Source: Betaproteobacteria bacterium (lineage in GTDB: Bacteria > Pseudomonadota > Gammaproteobacteria > Burkholderiales > Rhodocyclaceae). Taken from it: DNA of 64,000 nucleotides. The stretch's first letter is position 1. Every line of letters begins with the position of its first letter. Shown here in pieces: positions 38,548-46,203 of this stretch. The position numbers were made by a program, and so were the translations under genes. Under the pieces are notes generated by a model, which did no database searches, was not told the origin of the DNA, and worked only from the letters and a program-made list of their open reading frames with translations. The stretch spans positions 420,595-484,594 of the forward strand of contig VEPL01000025.1 of NCBI GenBank assembly GCA_012026885.1, in the 5' to 3' direction.

Positions 38548-39195
38548 ATGCGTTTGTCCATCTTGCGATCGTCGCTCCAGAGCCTTCTGGTTGTCTTCGG
38601 CACCGCGCTCGCCGTGTCGACGCAGGCAGCGGGCGAAAAGCTGCCGCGCGAAGTGCGCGGGCTGGTGCCGGAATCGGCAACCCTAAGGACTGGCAGTTGG
38701 GCCGTTATGCCGACCGAGTTCGGCAAAACCCTGACCGGCAACCTGTCGGCGCAATTCGCGGGCATGCCACCCAGCTGCGACAGCACGGCGGGACCGGCCG
38801 AGGTAACCATGACGATCAAGGGCGATACCGCGTGGGAGCAGCCGCCGATGCTCGACATGGCCATCAACATCTACGAGTCGAACATCCAGAAGGAGCGCGG
38901 TTCCCTGCAGAAATCGGTTGCCACCCAGTTGAAGAACAACGGCGGCACCCATTCCGTCGGCGATCTGCAGGACGAGAAACTGCCTGCCGGACGCTTGCTG
39001 TATGTCGAGTACAAGGAAGACTGCGCCCGTCATCCCAAAGGTGTCGGCACGGTGCTGCGCGGCTACTCGCGCAAGGGTGCGATGACGCTCGAATTCGGGC
39101 TGGGGCTGACCAAATCGGCAGCCGAAACGCGCGCCGTCGCCATCGAGATCGTGACGAAATTCCAGAAGCTGGATCTCGCGACGCTCGTGCGCTAG
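38548..39195 (+). CDS. exported protein of unknown function, 215 aa
   Basis: The family is not recognised. It has a signal peptide (MRLSILRSSLQSLLVVFGTALAVSTQA) and a mature soluble domain of about 187 residues with two Cys (PPSCDSTAG, YKEDCARHP) that may form a disulfide in the periplasm. The middle reads as alternating strands and one long helix. GGAGGATCCCCTT precedes the ATG at 38548 and supports this start over an in-frame ATG at 38512. No operon partner. Confidence 0.75.
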   Translation: MRLSILRSSLQSLLVVFGTALAVSTQAAGEKLPREVRGLVPESATLRTGSWAVMPTEFGKTLTGNLSAQFAGMPPSCDSTAGPAEVTMTIKGDTAWEQPPMLDMAINIYESNIQKERGSLQKSVATQLKNNGGTHSVGDLQDEKLPAGRLLYVEYKEDCARHPKGVGTVLRGYSRKGAMTLEFGLGLTKSAAETRAVAIEIVTKFQKLDLATLVR

Positions 39196-39200
39196 CCGGC

Positions 39201-39383
39201 TCAGAGATAGCGCATGGCCGCGTCGTAGTCCAGCGACTTCGGGGATGCCAGGTCGCCGGCAAGGAAAATTGCGACATGCGGCGGCCATCGACGTGCTAGA
39301 TTCGCCGCGGGCCGCACAGCGTTCCCCGTCGGGCCCCGCAGCGCGGAGCCTGCCGCCATTTCCCCGGGCACAAAGGCGTCCAT
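39201..39383 (-). pseudogene. 60-codon frame ending in a tail shared with the gene at 54513 (remnant or small gene)
   Basis: A minus-strand frame from ATG 39383 (or ATG 39359, 52 aa) ends VAIFLAGDLASPKSLDYDAAMRYL. Its last 17 residues match the C-terminus of the unknown protein at 54513-55535 (SDLPPPKTLDYYEAMRYL), and about three quarters of the last 57 bases agree, with many differences at third positions. The rest shows no resemblance. It may be the leftover 3' end of a paralogue or a small protein carrying the same tail. It overlaps the protease start by two bases on the other strand. Confidence 0.4.
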
Positions 39384-40122
39384 GATCGAATCCATCCTCC
39401 TGACCACCGTCAGGATATCCACCTTCCTCGGGCGCCAGCACCTGACGAACGCCACCGGTTTTTTCTTCGAGCGCGACCGGCGGCTGTTCCTCGTTACCAG
39501 CCGGCACGTCCTGGTCGACGAAGCGAGCGGGCATTTTCCCGACCGCATCGAAATCGAACTGCACATCGACGCGCGCCTGCTCGCCAATGCGACCGGTTTC
39601 TCGATTCCGCTCTATTCGCGCGGGCTGGGCGTCTGGCGCAGCGGGAGCGACAGCGCCGGCGAGATCGACGTGGCCATGCTCGAGATCGAGCGCAGCGCAC
39701 TGCCCGCCAGCGTCGTTTACCGCGCCTTCACGCCGCGACACCTGCCGGACGACTTCGAGCGCATCGAGATCGGCAGCCCGCTGCTCGTGGTCGGTTTTCC
39801 GCTCGGCTTCCACGATACGCTGCACCACCTGCCGATCGTCCGCCAAGCAGTCAATGCCTCCTCCTTCGGGCTGCGCTTCCAGGGGCAGGGCTATTTCCTG
39901 ACCGACGCGCGTACCCATCGCGGCACCAGCGGGGCGCCGGTGGTCATGCGTGCGCCGTCAGCGGCGACAGCGGCCGCCGCTGATCCCGCCGGCTTGCCCT
40001 GGCTGCTGCTCGGCGTACATTCGGCGCGACTCGATGTCGGCACCCGTGACCTCCAGCTCGACGAGGCGCTCGGACTCAACTGCGCCTGGTATGCCGACAT
40101 CCTGATGACGCTGAGCCAGTAG
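39382..40122 (+). CDS. trypsin-like serine protease domain protein
   Basis: This is a 246-residue protein with a trypsin-like fold. The probable triad is His42 in FLVTSRHVLVD, Asp near 95 in GEIDVAMLEI, and Ser near 190 in HRGTSGAPVV, with the oxyanion Gly present. No signal peptide is visible, so it is probably cytoplasmic, unlike most DegP-type enzymes, and it lacks a PDZ domain. The middle (LLVVGFPLGFHDTLHHLPIVRQA) is the usual strand-loop region. It stands alone; no substrate can be inferred. Confidence 0.8.
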   Translation: MIESILLTTVRISTFLGRQHLTNATGFFFERDRRLFLVTSRHVLVDEASGHFPDRIEIELHIDARLLANATGFSIPLYSRGLGVWRSGSDSAGEIDVAMLEIERSALPASVVYRAFTPRHLPDDFERIEIGSPLLVVGFPLGFHDTLHHLPIVRQAVNASSFGLRFQGQGYFLTDARTHRGTSGAPVVMRAPSAATAAAADPAGLPWLLLGVHSARLDVGTRDLQLDEALGLNCAWYADILMTLSQ

Positions 40123-40220
40123 ATTGGGTTGCCGTGTTCCCGACGGATCCAGGGAACGGCCGGTGCCAGCCATTCGTCATGGCCGCAACAATGACGCGAC
40201 GCAGCATCAAAATAATTCCT

Positions 40221-40235
40221 TTGGCGTATTGCCAA
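40221..40235 (+). promoter_or_regulatory. TTGGC-N5-GCCAA palindrome upstream of the porin gene
   Basis: TTGGCGTATTGCCAA is a perfect 5-base inverted repeat 116 bases before the porin start. It has the T-N11-A shape of LysR-type operators and resembles general GGC/GCC sites; no LysR gene is nearby. The 228-base gap 40123-40350 holds otherwise only a strong ribosome binding site (GAGGAGAGGGAG) before the porin ATG. Confidence 0.35.
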
Positions 40236-40350
40236 CGGTATCGATAAGTAGAAGACTCCACTCCATTAGCCGTCGGCAAACAGGCGGCCCAGTTGTTTCG
40301 GATGTCCGGCGTTCCCGGTTCCGGACTGATAATCAAGAGGAGAGGGAGTC

Positions 40351-41817
40351 ATGAGCAGGAAGTACACCACGAGCGGCATCGTCGCCGGCATGACCAATGC
40401 GCTGGCCCTGGCGCTGCTGCTGGGCGCCGGTGCCGTCCAGGCGCAGCAGACCGATGCCGCCCTGCAACCCGTCGTCACCGGCACCGGCAACGCCTTCATC
40501 GACAACGCCAAGGCCGGCTACGTTTTCCGAACCTCCTACTTCGACCGGCGCTCGGCCGGCGATGCCAACGGGACGGGCATGTTCCGCCAGCAGGCGATGG
40601 GTCTCGGCGGCTGGCTCTACGGCAATACCGGTGAAATCGCCGACATCCTCTCCTTCGGCGGCACCTACAACTTCACCGTGCCGCTCTATTCGCCGGGGCC
40701 GGGGCCGAACCCGGCCAACAAGTTCGCCTACAACTACATCCTGCGCGATCCCGACCAGGATTCGGTGAGCGTCATCGGCGAAGCCTACGCCAAGTTGCGT
40801 TTCGGCAACCATGCCGCCGTCCTCGGCCGCCAGTCGATCAACCAGGCCTGGTACCTGCCGGATCTCGTCCGCTTCTACAACAAGCTCGACCAGAGCATGA
40901 TCGGCCGCCGTGACGTGCGCGCCATGCACCCGATCCAGTACGAGGCGGCGACGGTGCAGGGTCGCGTCCTCGACGATACGCTGCGCTACTACGGCGGCTA
41001 CATCTGGAATGCCCGCCAGATCAACGACAACCATTTCCGCAATATCTACGCGGCGGCCTACCAGACCACCTGCGGCCCGATGGGCACCTCGCCCTGTGCG
41101 ACCAACGCGCCCAACGGCGCCGCCTACGACTCGAGCGGTGCCTACTACGCCGGCGTGCAGTGGAAGCCGAGCAACAACATGATGCTGGAAGGTTCCTGGT
41201 ACGGCCTGCAGGACATGCTCAACATGGCCTACCTCGACTTCGACTACGTCTTCCGCATGGCCGACAAGAATTACGCGCGCTTGGGCGTCCAGTACATGTA
41301 CCAGGGCGGCAATGGGGCCAACCTGGTTTCCGGCGGCAATGACTTCAACACCGGCTACGTCGGCGGCTACGGCGAATTGCGCCTGCTGCCGTGGCTGGTG
41401 CCCTACGGCATGGTCGGCTGGACCGCGAACGGCGACGAAATCAGGGCGCCGTACTCGATCGGCCCGTCCTACCTGGTGCAGCGCATCGGCGAGAACTCGA
41501 AGGCCGGCGAACGCACCTGGATCATCGGCTCGATCTTCGACTTCGGTCCGTTCGGCGCCAAGGGCCTGAGCTTCGACGTCAGCTACGGCAACCGCAACAA
41601 CCGGCAAACCGCCAGTTATGCGGGTTCGACCGCGCTGCCGGATTGGGATGAACTGGCGACCGACTTGGTCTATGTGTTCCCCGGGGAAGGCTTCCTGAAG
41701 AACTTCCGTACCCGCCTGCGTTACGCCAAGGTCAAGGAATCCGGCGGTACGCTGGTCGGCGACAAGTTCACCGATGACCTGCGCTGGGACTTTGCGCTGA
41801 CCATTCCGTTCAAGTAG
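40351..41817 (+). CDS. OprD-family outer membrane porin
   Basis: This is a 488-residue exported beta-barrel with a signal peptide (cleavage near residue 34, after AGAVQAQ). It has the OprD pattern: FIDNAKAGYVFRTSYFDRR near residue 50, LGRQSINQAWYLPDLVRFYNKLDQSM near 155, and a C-terminal strand ending in Phe-Lys (ALTIPFK). Two Cys in CGPMGTSPC may cross-link a loop. OprD-type porins take up specific small carboxylates or amino acids. A terminator follows at 41836. Its neighbours encode hydrolases, so it may import their substrates or products. Confidence 0.88.
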   Translation: MSRKYTTSGIVAGMTNALALALLLGAGAVQAQQTDAALQPVVTGTGNAFIDNAKAGYVFRTSYFDRRSAGDANGTGMFRQQAMGLGGWLYGNTGEIADILSFGGTYNFTVPLYSPGPGPNPANKFAYNYILRDPDQDSVSVIGEAYAKLRFGNHAAVLGRQSINQAWYLPDLVRFYNKLDQSMIGRRDVRAMHPIQYEAATVQGRVLDDTLRYYGGYIWNARQINDNHFRNIYAAAYQTTCGPMGTSPCATNAPNGAAYDSSGAYYAGVQWKPSNNMMLEGSWYGLQDMLNMAYLDFDYVFRMADKNYARLGVQYMYQGGNGANLVSGGNDFNTGYVGGYGELRLLPWLVPYGMVGWTANGDEIRAPYSIGPSYLVQRIGENSKAGERTWIIGSIFDFGPFGAKGLSFDVSYGNRNNRQTASYAGSTALPDWDELATDLVYVFPGEGFLKNFRTRLRYAKVKESGGTLVGDKFTDDLRWDFALTIPFK

Positions 41818-41835
41818 GCGTGGCGTAATCCAGCG

Positions 41836-41865
41836 AAAAGGGCGGCCATTTTGGCCGTCCTTTTT
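41836..41865 (+). terminator. rho-independent terminator after the porin gene
   Basis: AAAAGGGCGGCCA and TGGCCGTCCTTTT pair with one mismatch around a TTT loop, followed by T. It also lies 18 bases from the end of the convergent gene at 41884 and probably serves both. Confidence 0.82.
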
Positions 41866-41883
41866 GCGTCGACCGCAATCAGC

Positions 41884-42498
41884 CTATGGCGCCGCCAGCC
41901 AGGCGAGGAATTCGCTGAAAACGGCGTCGACCATTTCCTGGTCGCGCTCGACCAGCGCCTCGCGCTCCTCGAGCGGTATCTCGACGCCGACATTCTTGAG
42001 CAGGCGGATCTGCGTTTGCAGCATGCGGCCGTTTTCCTGCTCGATGCGGTTGAGTGCGACGACGAAGGGCGCGGCCGGGTCGGCATTGTCGGGGATGACC
42101 GGCAGCAGGCGGATGCGCGCCAGCTGGGCGTGGCCCAACGAGAGGCCGCGGTAGGCCGCCTGTGGATTGAACAGCGGCCCGGGCGGCAGCATGATCTCCG
42201 TCCAGGCCAGCGCGATCGGTGCCGTGATGCGGTTGGCTTCCAGCGCCAGCGTCGGGTTCTGCGACCATTCGGTGGTGCGCGCGAGCAGGGTGACCGCTTC
42301 CAGTTCGCGGGCCGATTGCGAAATGATGAATTGCTGGACGACGCCGAGGTTGGGCATCCATTGCAGCTGGCCATGGAAGATCAGGTTGCCGTTCTTCGCT
42401 GAAGTGAGCAGCAAGGCGATCTTGGTCTGGATGTCCGGCGTGAAGCCGTCGGCGGCGATGCGGTCGCGGGCGCGGTCGAACAGGGCGGGGTCGATCAT
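41884..42498 (-). CDS. hypothetical protein, 204 aa, co-transcribed with an alpha/beta hydrolase
   Basis: I do not recognise the family. The protein is soluble and mostly helical, with no signal peptide or Cys. Two Trp-containing segments stand out (QLQWMPNLGVVQQFIISQSARELEAV near residue 45 and IALAWTEIMLPPGPLFNPQAAYRG near 95). The gene overlaps the stop of the alpha/beta hydrolase gene upstream by an ATGA at 42495-42498, so the two proteins are made together and may work together. Confidence 0.72.
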   Translation of the reverse strand: MIDPALFDRARDRIAADGFTPDIQTKIALLLTSAKNGNLIFHGQLQWMPNLGVVQQFIISQSARELEAVTLLARTTEWSQNPTLALEANRITAPIALAWTEIMLPPGPLFNPQAAYRGLSLGHAQLARIRLLPVIPDNADPAAPFVVALNRIEQENGRMLQTQIRLLKNVGVEIPLEEREALVERDQEMVDAVFSEFLAWLAAP

Positions 42499-43523
42499 GG
42501 TGCCTTCCTCCGGGCGGGGGCCTTGGCGATGGCCTGGGCTGTGGGGCTGGCGGCCTTCGCCGCACGTGGCTTGCGCGCCGGCTTCGGCGCCTGGGGCGCT
42601 GCTCGGCGGGCAACCGGTTGCACGGCGCGCAGCCAGTCACCGGCGACCGGCAGGCAGGGTTCGGCCGCCGCCGGATCCTCGCTGGCCAGCCAGACGCTCT
42701 GGTCGCCCTGCCAGGTTCCCACGCGGACCTGGTCGAGGAAGACCTCGATCTGGCGCATCGTGACGGCCGGCATTTCGAGCGTGAAGGCGTGGTAGGCGCG
42801 CGGGACGATCACCAGGCGCGAGTTGGCGACATGCCGGCGGATGACCTCGTGGCATTCGCGCGGCGTGAAGAAGTCGAACTCGCCATTGAGGATGAGCGTC
42901 GGCACCTTGATCCGGTGCAGGTCTGGGGTCAGCGGCTTGAAGGCGACGAACGATTCCATCAGGTTCTGCATGGCGTAGCCGTCGTTGCCGATGTAACCGG
43001 CACGCTTCATCGCCGGGATGCGCTCGCGGTTGGCGGCGATCCATGCGGAACTCATGTTCATCGGGTAGAGCATGCTCTGCAGGTAGGGCAGGCCGACGTC
43101 GGTCAACCCCTGCAACATGACGGCGCCAAGGAGTTCCAGTTGTGGCGTCAGTTCGGCGAAGGTGCTCATCGCCACCAGGCTGTGGAGGCGCTTGCCGTAG
43201 CGGATGGCGAAGTCGAGCGCGACGATGCCGCCGAACGAGATGCTGGCGAGGTGGGTCTTGTCGATATTCAGCTCACCGAGCAGGTGGTCGAGCATGTCGG
43301 CCTGGGCGGCGAGCGGGATGTCGATCACCGGCTTCGACGAGCGTCCCTGGCCGAGCATGTCGAAGGCGAGTACGCGGTAGCCGCGCGGCACGAAATGGTC
43401 GGCATAGGCCGCCCACAGGTTGGCGTTCTGGGTCAGCCCGTTGAGGAAGGTGATGACCGGCCGGCCGGCTTCGCCGACGATCTGGTAATGCACCTGGTGC
43501 GGGCCGAAAGGGACGGTAGGCAT
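42495..43523 (-). CDS. alpha/beta hydrolase with basic Lys/Ala/Pro tail
   Basis: This is a 342-residue protein. Residues 1-265 are an alpha/beta hydrolase: FLNGLTQNANLW near the oxyanion, FDMLGQGRSSKP, nucleophile in LASISFGGIVALDFA (Ser near 95), acid Asp in NGEFDFFTP and His in YHAFTLE. The last about 45 residues are a low-complexity tail of Lys, Arg, Ala and Pro (KPARKPRAAKAASP). Such tails occur on DNA- or granule-binding proteins in betaproteobacteria, so the enzyme may attach to PHA granules or nucleic acid. The hydrolase substrate is unknown; the gene diverges from the exported hydrolases. Confidence 0.83.
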   Translation of the reverse strand: MPTVPFGPHQVHYQIVGEAGRPVITFLNGLTQNANLWAAYADHFVPRGYRVLAFDMLGQGRSSKPVIDIPLAAQADMLDHLLGELNIDKTHLASISFGGIVALDFAIRYGKRLHSLVAMSTFAELTPQLELLGAVMLQGLTDVGLPYLQSMLYPMNMSSAWIAANRERIPAMKRAGYIGNDGYAMQNLMESFVAFKPLTPDLHRIKVPTLILNGEFDFFTPRECHEVIRRHVANSRLVIVPRAYHAFTLEMPAVTMRQIEVFLDQVRVGTWQGDQSVWLASEDPAAAEPCLPVAGDWLRAVQPVARRAAPQAPKPARKPRAAKAASPTAQAIAKAPARRKAP

Positions 43524-43571
43524 GGCTCTCCGGGACGTGCGACGAGGGTGAAAAAATCCCCCGAAAAAAGC

Positions 43572-43599
43572 TTGAATGAATATTCAATGCGACTATGAT
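43572..43599 (+). promoter_or_regulatory. sigma-70 promoter overlapped by a palindrome, upstream of exported hydrolases
   Basis: TTGAAT (43572-43577), 16-base spacer, TATGAT (43594-43599) form a good -35/-10 pair. The same -35 opens the inverted repeat TTGAATGAATATTCAA (43572-43587), with arms TTGAAT/ATTCAA. A repressor bound there would block RNA polymerase. The gene at 43670 starts 64 bases after the -10's last base plus leader. Confidence 0.6.
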
Positions 43600-43669
43600 G
43601 ATAGCGCGGCATTCGCTTCCCCGGACAGGCTTCGGGGGAGAAAAATATTTCCAAGAGGGAGGAAGAGAG

Positions 43670-46195
43670 ATGAAGAGCAGTGCGCTGTTCTACCGGCGTC
43701 TCGTGAACTGGCTTGGGGGTGCGGCAGTCGCGCTCTCCCTGTCGGTGGCGGCATACGCCCAGCAACCCTTGACCCCGCGCTCGGTCGTCCCGGCGCTCGA
43801 CAAGCTGAAGCAGACCTACGAGGTCAAGAACTTCAGGATCGGCGGCAAGTACGACCTCGCCAATCCGAAGTCCTTCGAGTTCGGCGCCGAGGGTGGCAAG
43901 ACCCTCGAGTCGCTCGGCGCCGCGCCCGCCAAGACCGCCTACATCGCGGTCGGTACGCCCAAGAAGAACGACAAGGGCGAGATCATCAACGCCATCGTCA
44001 TCAACTCGTATTACTCGGGCGATGCGACGGCGATGTACAACAACTGGTACGCCGGCCAGGCCGGCAACGGCTTTTCCGGCGGCGCGCTGGTCGGTCCCGG
44101 GCTGCTCTTCGATACCGACCGCTTCTACGTCGTCTTCGTCGATGCGCTCGGCCTGTGGGGCGCTTCGAAGCCCTCGGACGGGCTGGGGATGAAGTTCCCG
44201 GTCTACAGCTACTACGACGTCGTCCAGCTCAACTACCGCCTGCTGCGCGACCACCTGAAAATCGGCCAGGTCGTGCTGTCGACCGGCGCCTCGATGGGCG
44301 GCACGCAGGCCTACTACTGGGGCCTGATGTATCCCGGCTTCGTCAAGGCGGCTATGCCGATCGGCGGCGCCTCGGCGACCGACGGCGAAGGCCCGATGGC
44401 GGCATGGACCTTCCAGCTCGCCAAGGCGGCGCTCGAATCCGATCCGGTCTGGGTCGAGACCAAGGGCGACTACTACAAGCTACCCAAGGACAAGCACCCG
44501 AACAAGGGTGTCGAGTTCCACTGGTCGATGCTGTCGATCACCGGCTACGACCTCGGCTACCGCCAGTCGCTCGGCTGGGATTCGGTGTCGAAGGAGGTGT
44601 TCACGTGGGAGCCGGATCCGCGCATGGGTGCCAATGCTGGCGCCAACCTGAAAAACCTCGCGAAGATCTTTGACGGCGTCGATCTCTGGTACCGCGATAC
44701 CGTCGGCGAAATTCACAACATCAACAAGCTGCTGCCGAACATGCAGGCGCGCACCATGGTCGTGCATATCGAGAACGACCAGTGGCTGATTTCCGACAAG
44801 GCGAAGGCGGCGGCCAAGGCCATCCCGGGCGGGCAGTACGTCAGCTTCTCCGACCCGACGGCGCACTACGCCGTGTTCAAGGCACTCAACGTGCTGAAGA
44901 CCAACCCGGCCTTCGACAGCTACATGCGCGACATCGGCATCATTGCCGACAAGAGCATCGTCTGCCAGGCGACGAACTACCGTTCGCCAAAGATCAACAT
45001 GAACCCGAACCCGGCCAAGTCGTTCTGGAAGGACGAAATGGTCTCGCCGTTCCCGGTCAAGTACGCCAAGGTCAAGGACAAGCGCGGCGTCGAATGGGAA
45101 ATCGGCTACATGGACGAATACTGCGGCAAGGCGGCCAATCCGCCGACACTGGTCGTCGTCCACGGCAAGGGGGCCTTCGGCGCGCACTACGGCTACCTGA
45201 TCAAGCATGCCGTCGAGCGCGGCTTCCGCGTCATCGCGCCGGACATGCCGCAATGGGGCACCTCGGGCCCGGGCAACATCGACAAGCCGATGACCCGGAC
45301 GCTCAACGACGTGCGCGATGCGTTCAATGCGCTGATCGTCGGCAAGCTGGGCGTCAAGAAGGCCTTCTACCACGGCCATTCGCTGGGCGGCCAGACGGTG
45401 ATCGGCTACGCGATGCGCTACCCCGACGCGGTGCAGGGCCTGATCCTGGAAGGTCCGGCCGGTCTCGAGGAGTATCCGAAGTTCCTCGCGATGAACGGCA
45501 AGTCCTACCCGATCTGCGACCCGTCGATCGCCTACGACCTCAAGGCGTGGAACGCGGCTTACGAGCCGATGGGCCTGGTGCAGGGCGAGATCAAGAAGTC
45601 GGCGCAGGCGGTCGAGGATTTCTTCTACTTCAGGAAGCGTGACGCCGCCGGCAACGTGACCCCGAGCCCGGCCGGCTACTTCTTCAACGACACCGAGTAC
45701 GCCCGCCTGCACACCGATCAGCGCATCGCGATGATCACCGGCAACAAGCGCGAGTTCGAGCAGTGGGCATTCATGTTCACCTACGACCTCTACTCGATCT
45801 GCTCGGAAAACGTCAAGGAGGATCCGAACTCGATCTACAAGCGCCTGCCGACGATCAAGGCCCCGATCTTCCTCGCGTTCGGGGCCAAGGAGCCGTTCAT
45901 CCCGGGTACCGCGCTCAACGGCTGGACCGACATGGCCAAGAGCATCGTGACGCCGTTCAAGCAGCGCATGACGGCGGCCGGCAACGCGCCGCAGATCAAG
46001 ATCTACCCGAAGGTCGGGCACTTCATCCACACCGACGTGCCGTGGGAGTTCGCCCAGGACACGGTCGACTTCATGAAGACCCGGCGTGTGGACAGCATGT
46101 CGCCCGATGTGATCGACGCGCTGATCAACGGTTCGGCCCCGCTTGCCGCGGCACCTGCCGCCGCTTCCGGCAAGCCCTCCGGTCTTGCCAAGTGA
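43670..46195 (+). CDS. exported two-domain alpha/beta hydrolase (MetX-like plus hydrolase)
   Basis: This is an 841-residue protein with a signal peptide (cleavage near residue 30, VAAYAQ). The first domain (to about 430) is like homoserine O-acetyltransferases: LSTGASMGGTQAYYWG with Ser208, acid in HIENDQW and His in PTAHYAVF. The second domain (about 480-815) is a separate alpha/beta hydrolase: VVVHGKGAFGAH, YHGHSLGGQTVIGY with Ser571, acid region in FGAKEPF and His in KVGHFIHTD. It ends ASGKPSGLAK. The GGAGG ribosome binding site is seven bases upstream. A paralogue of domain 1 follows after eight bases. The substrate is unknown but must be outside the cytoplasm. Confidence 0.82.
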   Translation: MKSSALFYRRLVNWLGGAAVALSLSVAAYAQQPLTPRSVVPALDKLKQTYEVKNFRIGGKYDLANPKSFEFGAEGGKTLESLGAAPAKTAYIAVGTPKKNDKGEIINAIVINSYYSGDATAMYNNWYAGQAGNGFSGGALVGPGLLFDTDRFYVVFVDALGLWGASKPSDGLGMKFPVYSYYDVVQLNYRLLRDHLKIGQVVLSTGASMGGTQAYYWGLMYPGFVKAAMPIGGASATDGEGPMAAWTFQLAKAALESDPVWVETKGDYYKLPKDKHPNKGVEFHWSMLSITGYDLGYRQSLGWDSVSKEVFTWEPDPRMGANAGANLKNLAKIFDGVDLWYRDTVGEIHNINKLLPNMQARTMVVHIENDQWLISDKAKAAAKAIPGGQYVSFSDPTAHYAVFKALNVLKTNPAFDSYMRDIGIIADKSIVCQATNYRSPKINMNPNPAKSFWKDEMVSPFPVKYAKVKDKRGVEWEIGYMDEYCGKAANPPTLVVVHGKGAFGAHYGYLIKHAVERGFRVIAPDMPQWGTSGPGNIDKPMTRTLNDVRDAFNALIVGKLGVKKAFYHGHSLGGQTVIGYAMRYPDAVQGLILEGPAGLEEYPKFLAMNGKSYPICDPSIAYDLKAWNAAYEPMGLVQGEIKKSAQAVEDFFYFRKRDAAGNVTPSPAGYFFNDTEYARLHTDQRIAMITGNKREFEQWAFMFTYDLYSICSENVKEDPNSIYKRLPTIKAPIFLAFGAKEPFIPGTALNGWTDMAKSIVTPFKQRMTAAGNAPQIKIYPKVGHFIHTDVPWEFAQDTVDFMKTRRVDSMSPDVIDALINGSAPLAAAPAAASGKPSGLAK

Positions 46196-46203
46196 GGTGC
46201 GCG

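Noticed and set aside
43576-44673. Second plus-strand frame at the start of the exported hydrolase gene
   Set aside because: Arg-rich out-of-frame reading; the true frame has a signal peptide, ribosome binding site and catalytic motifs.
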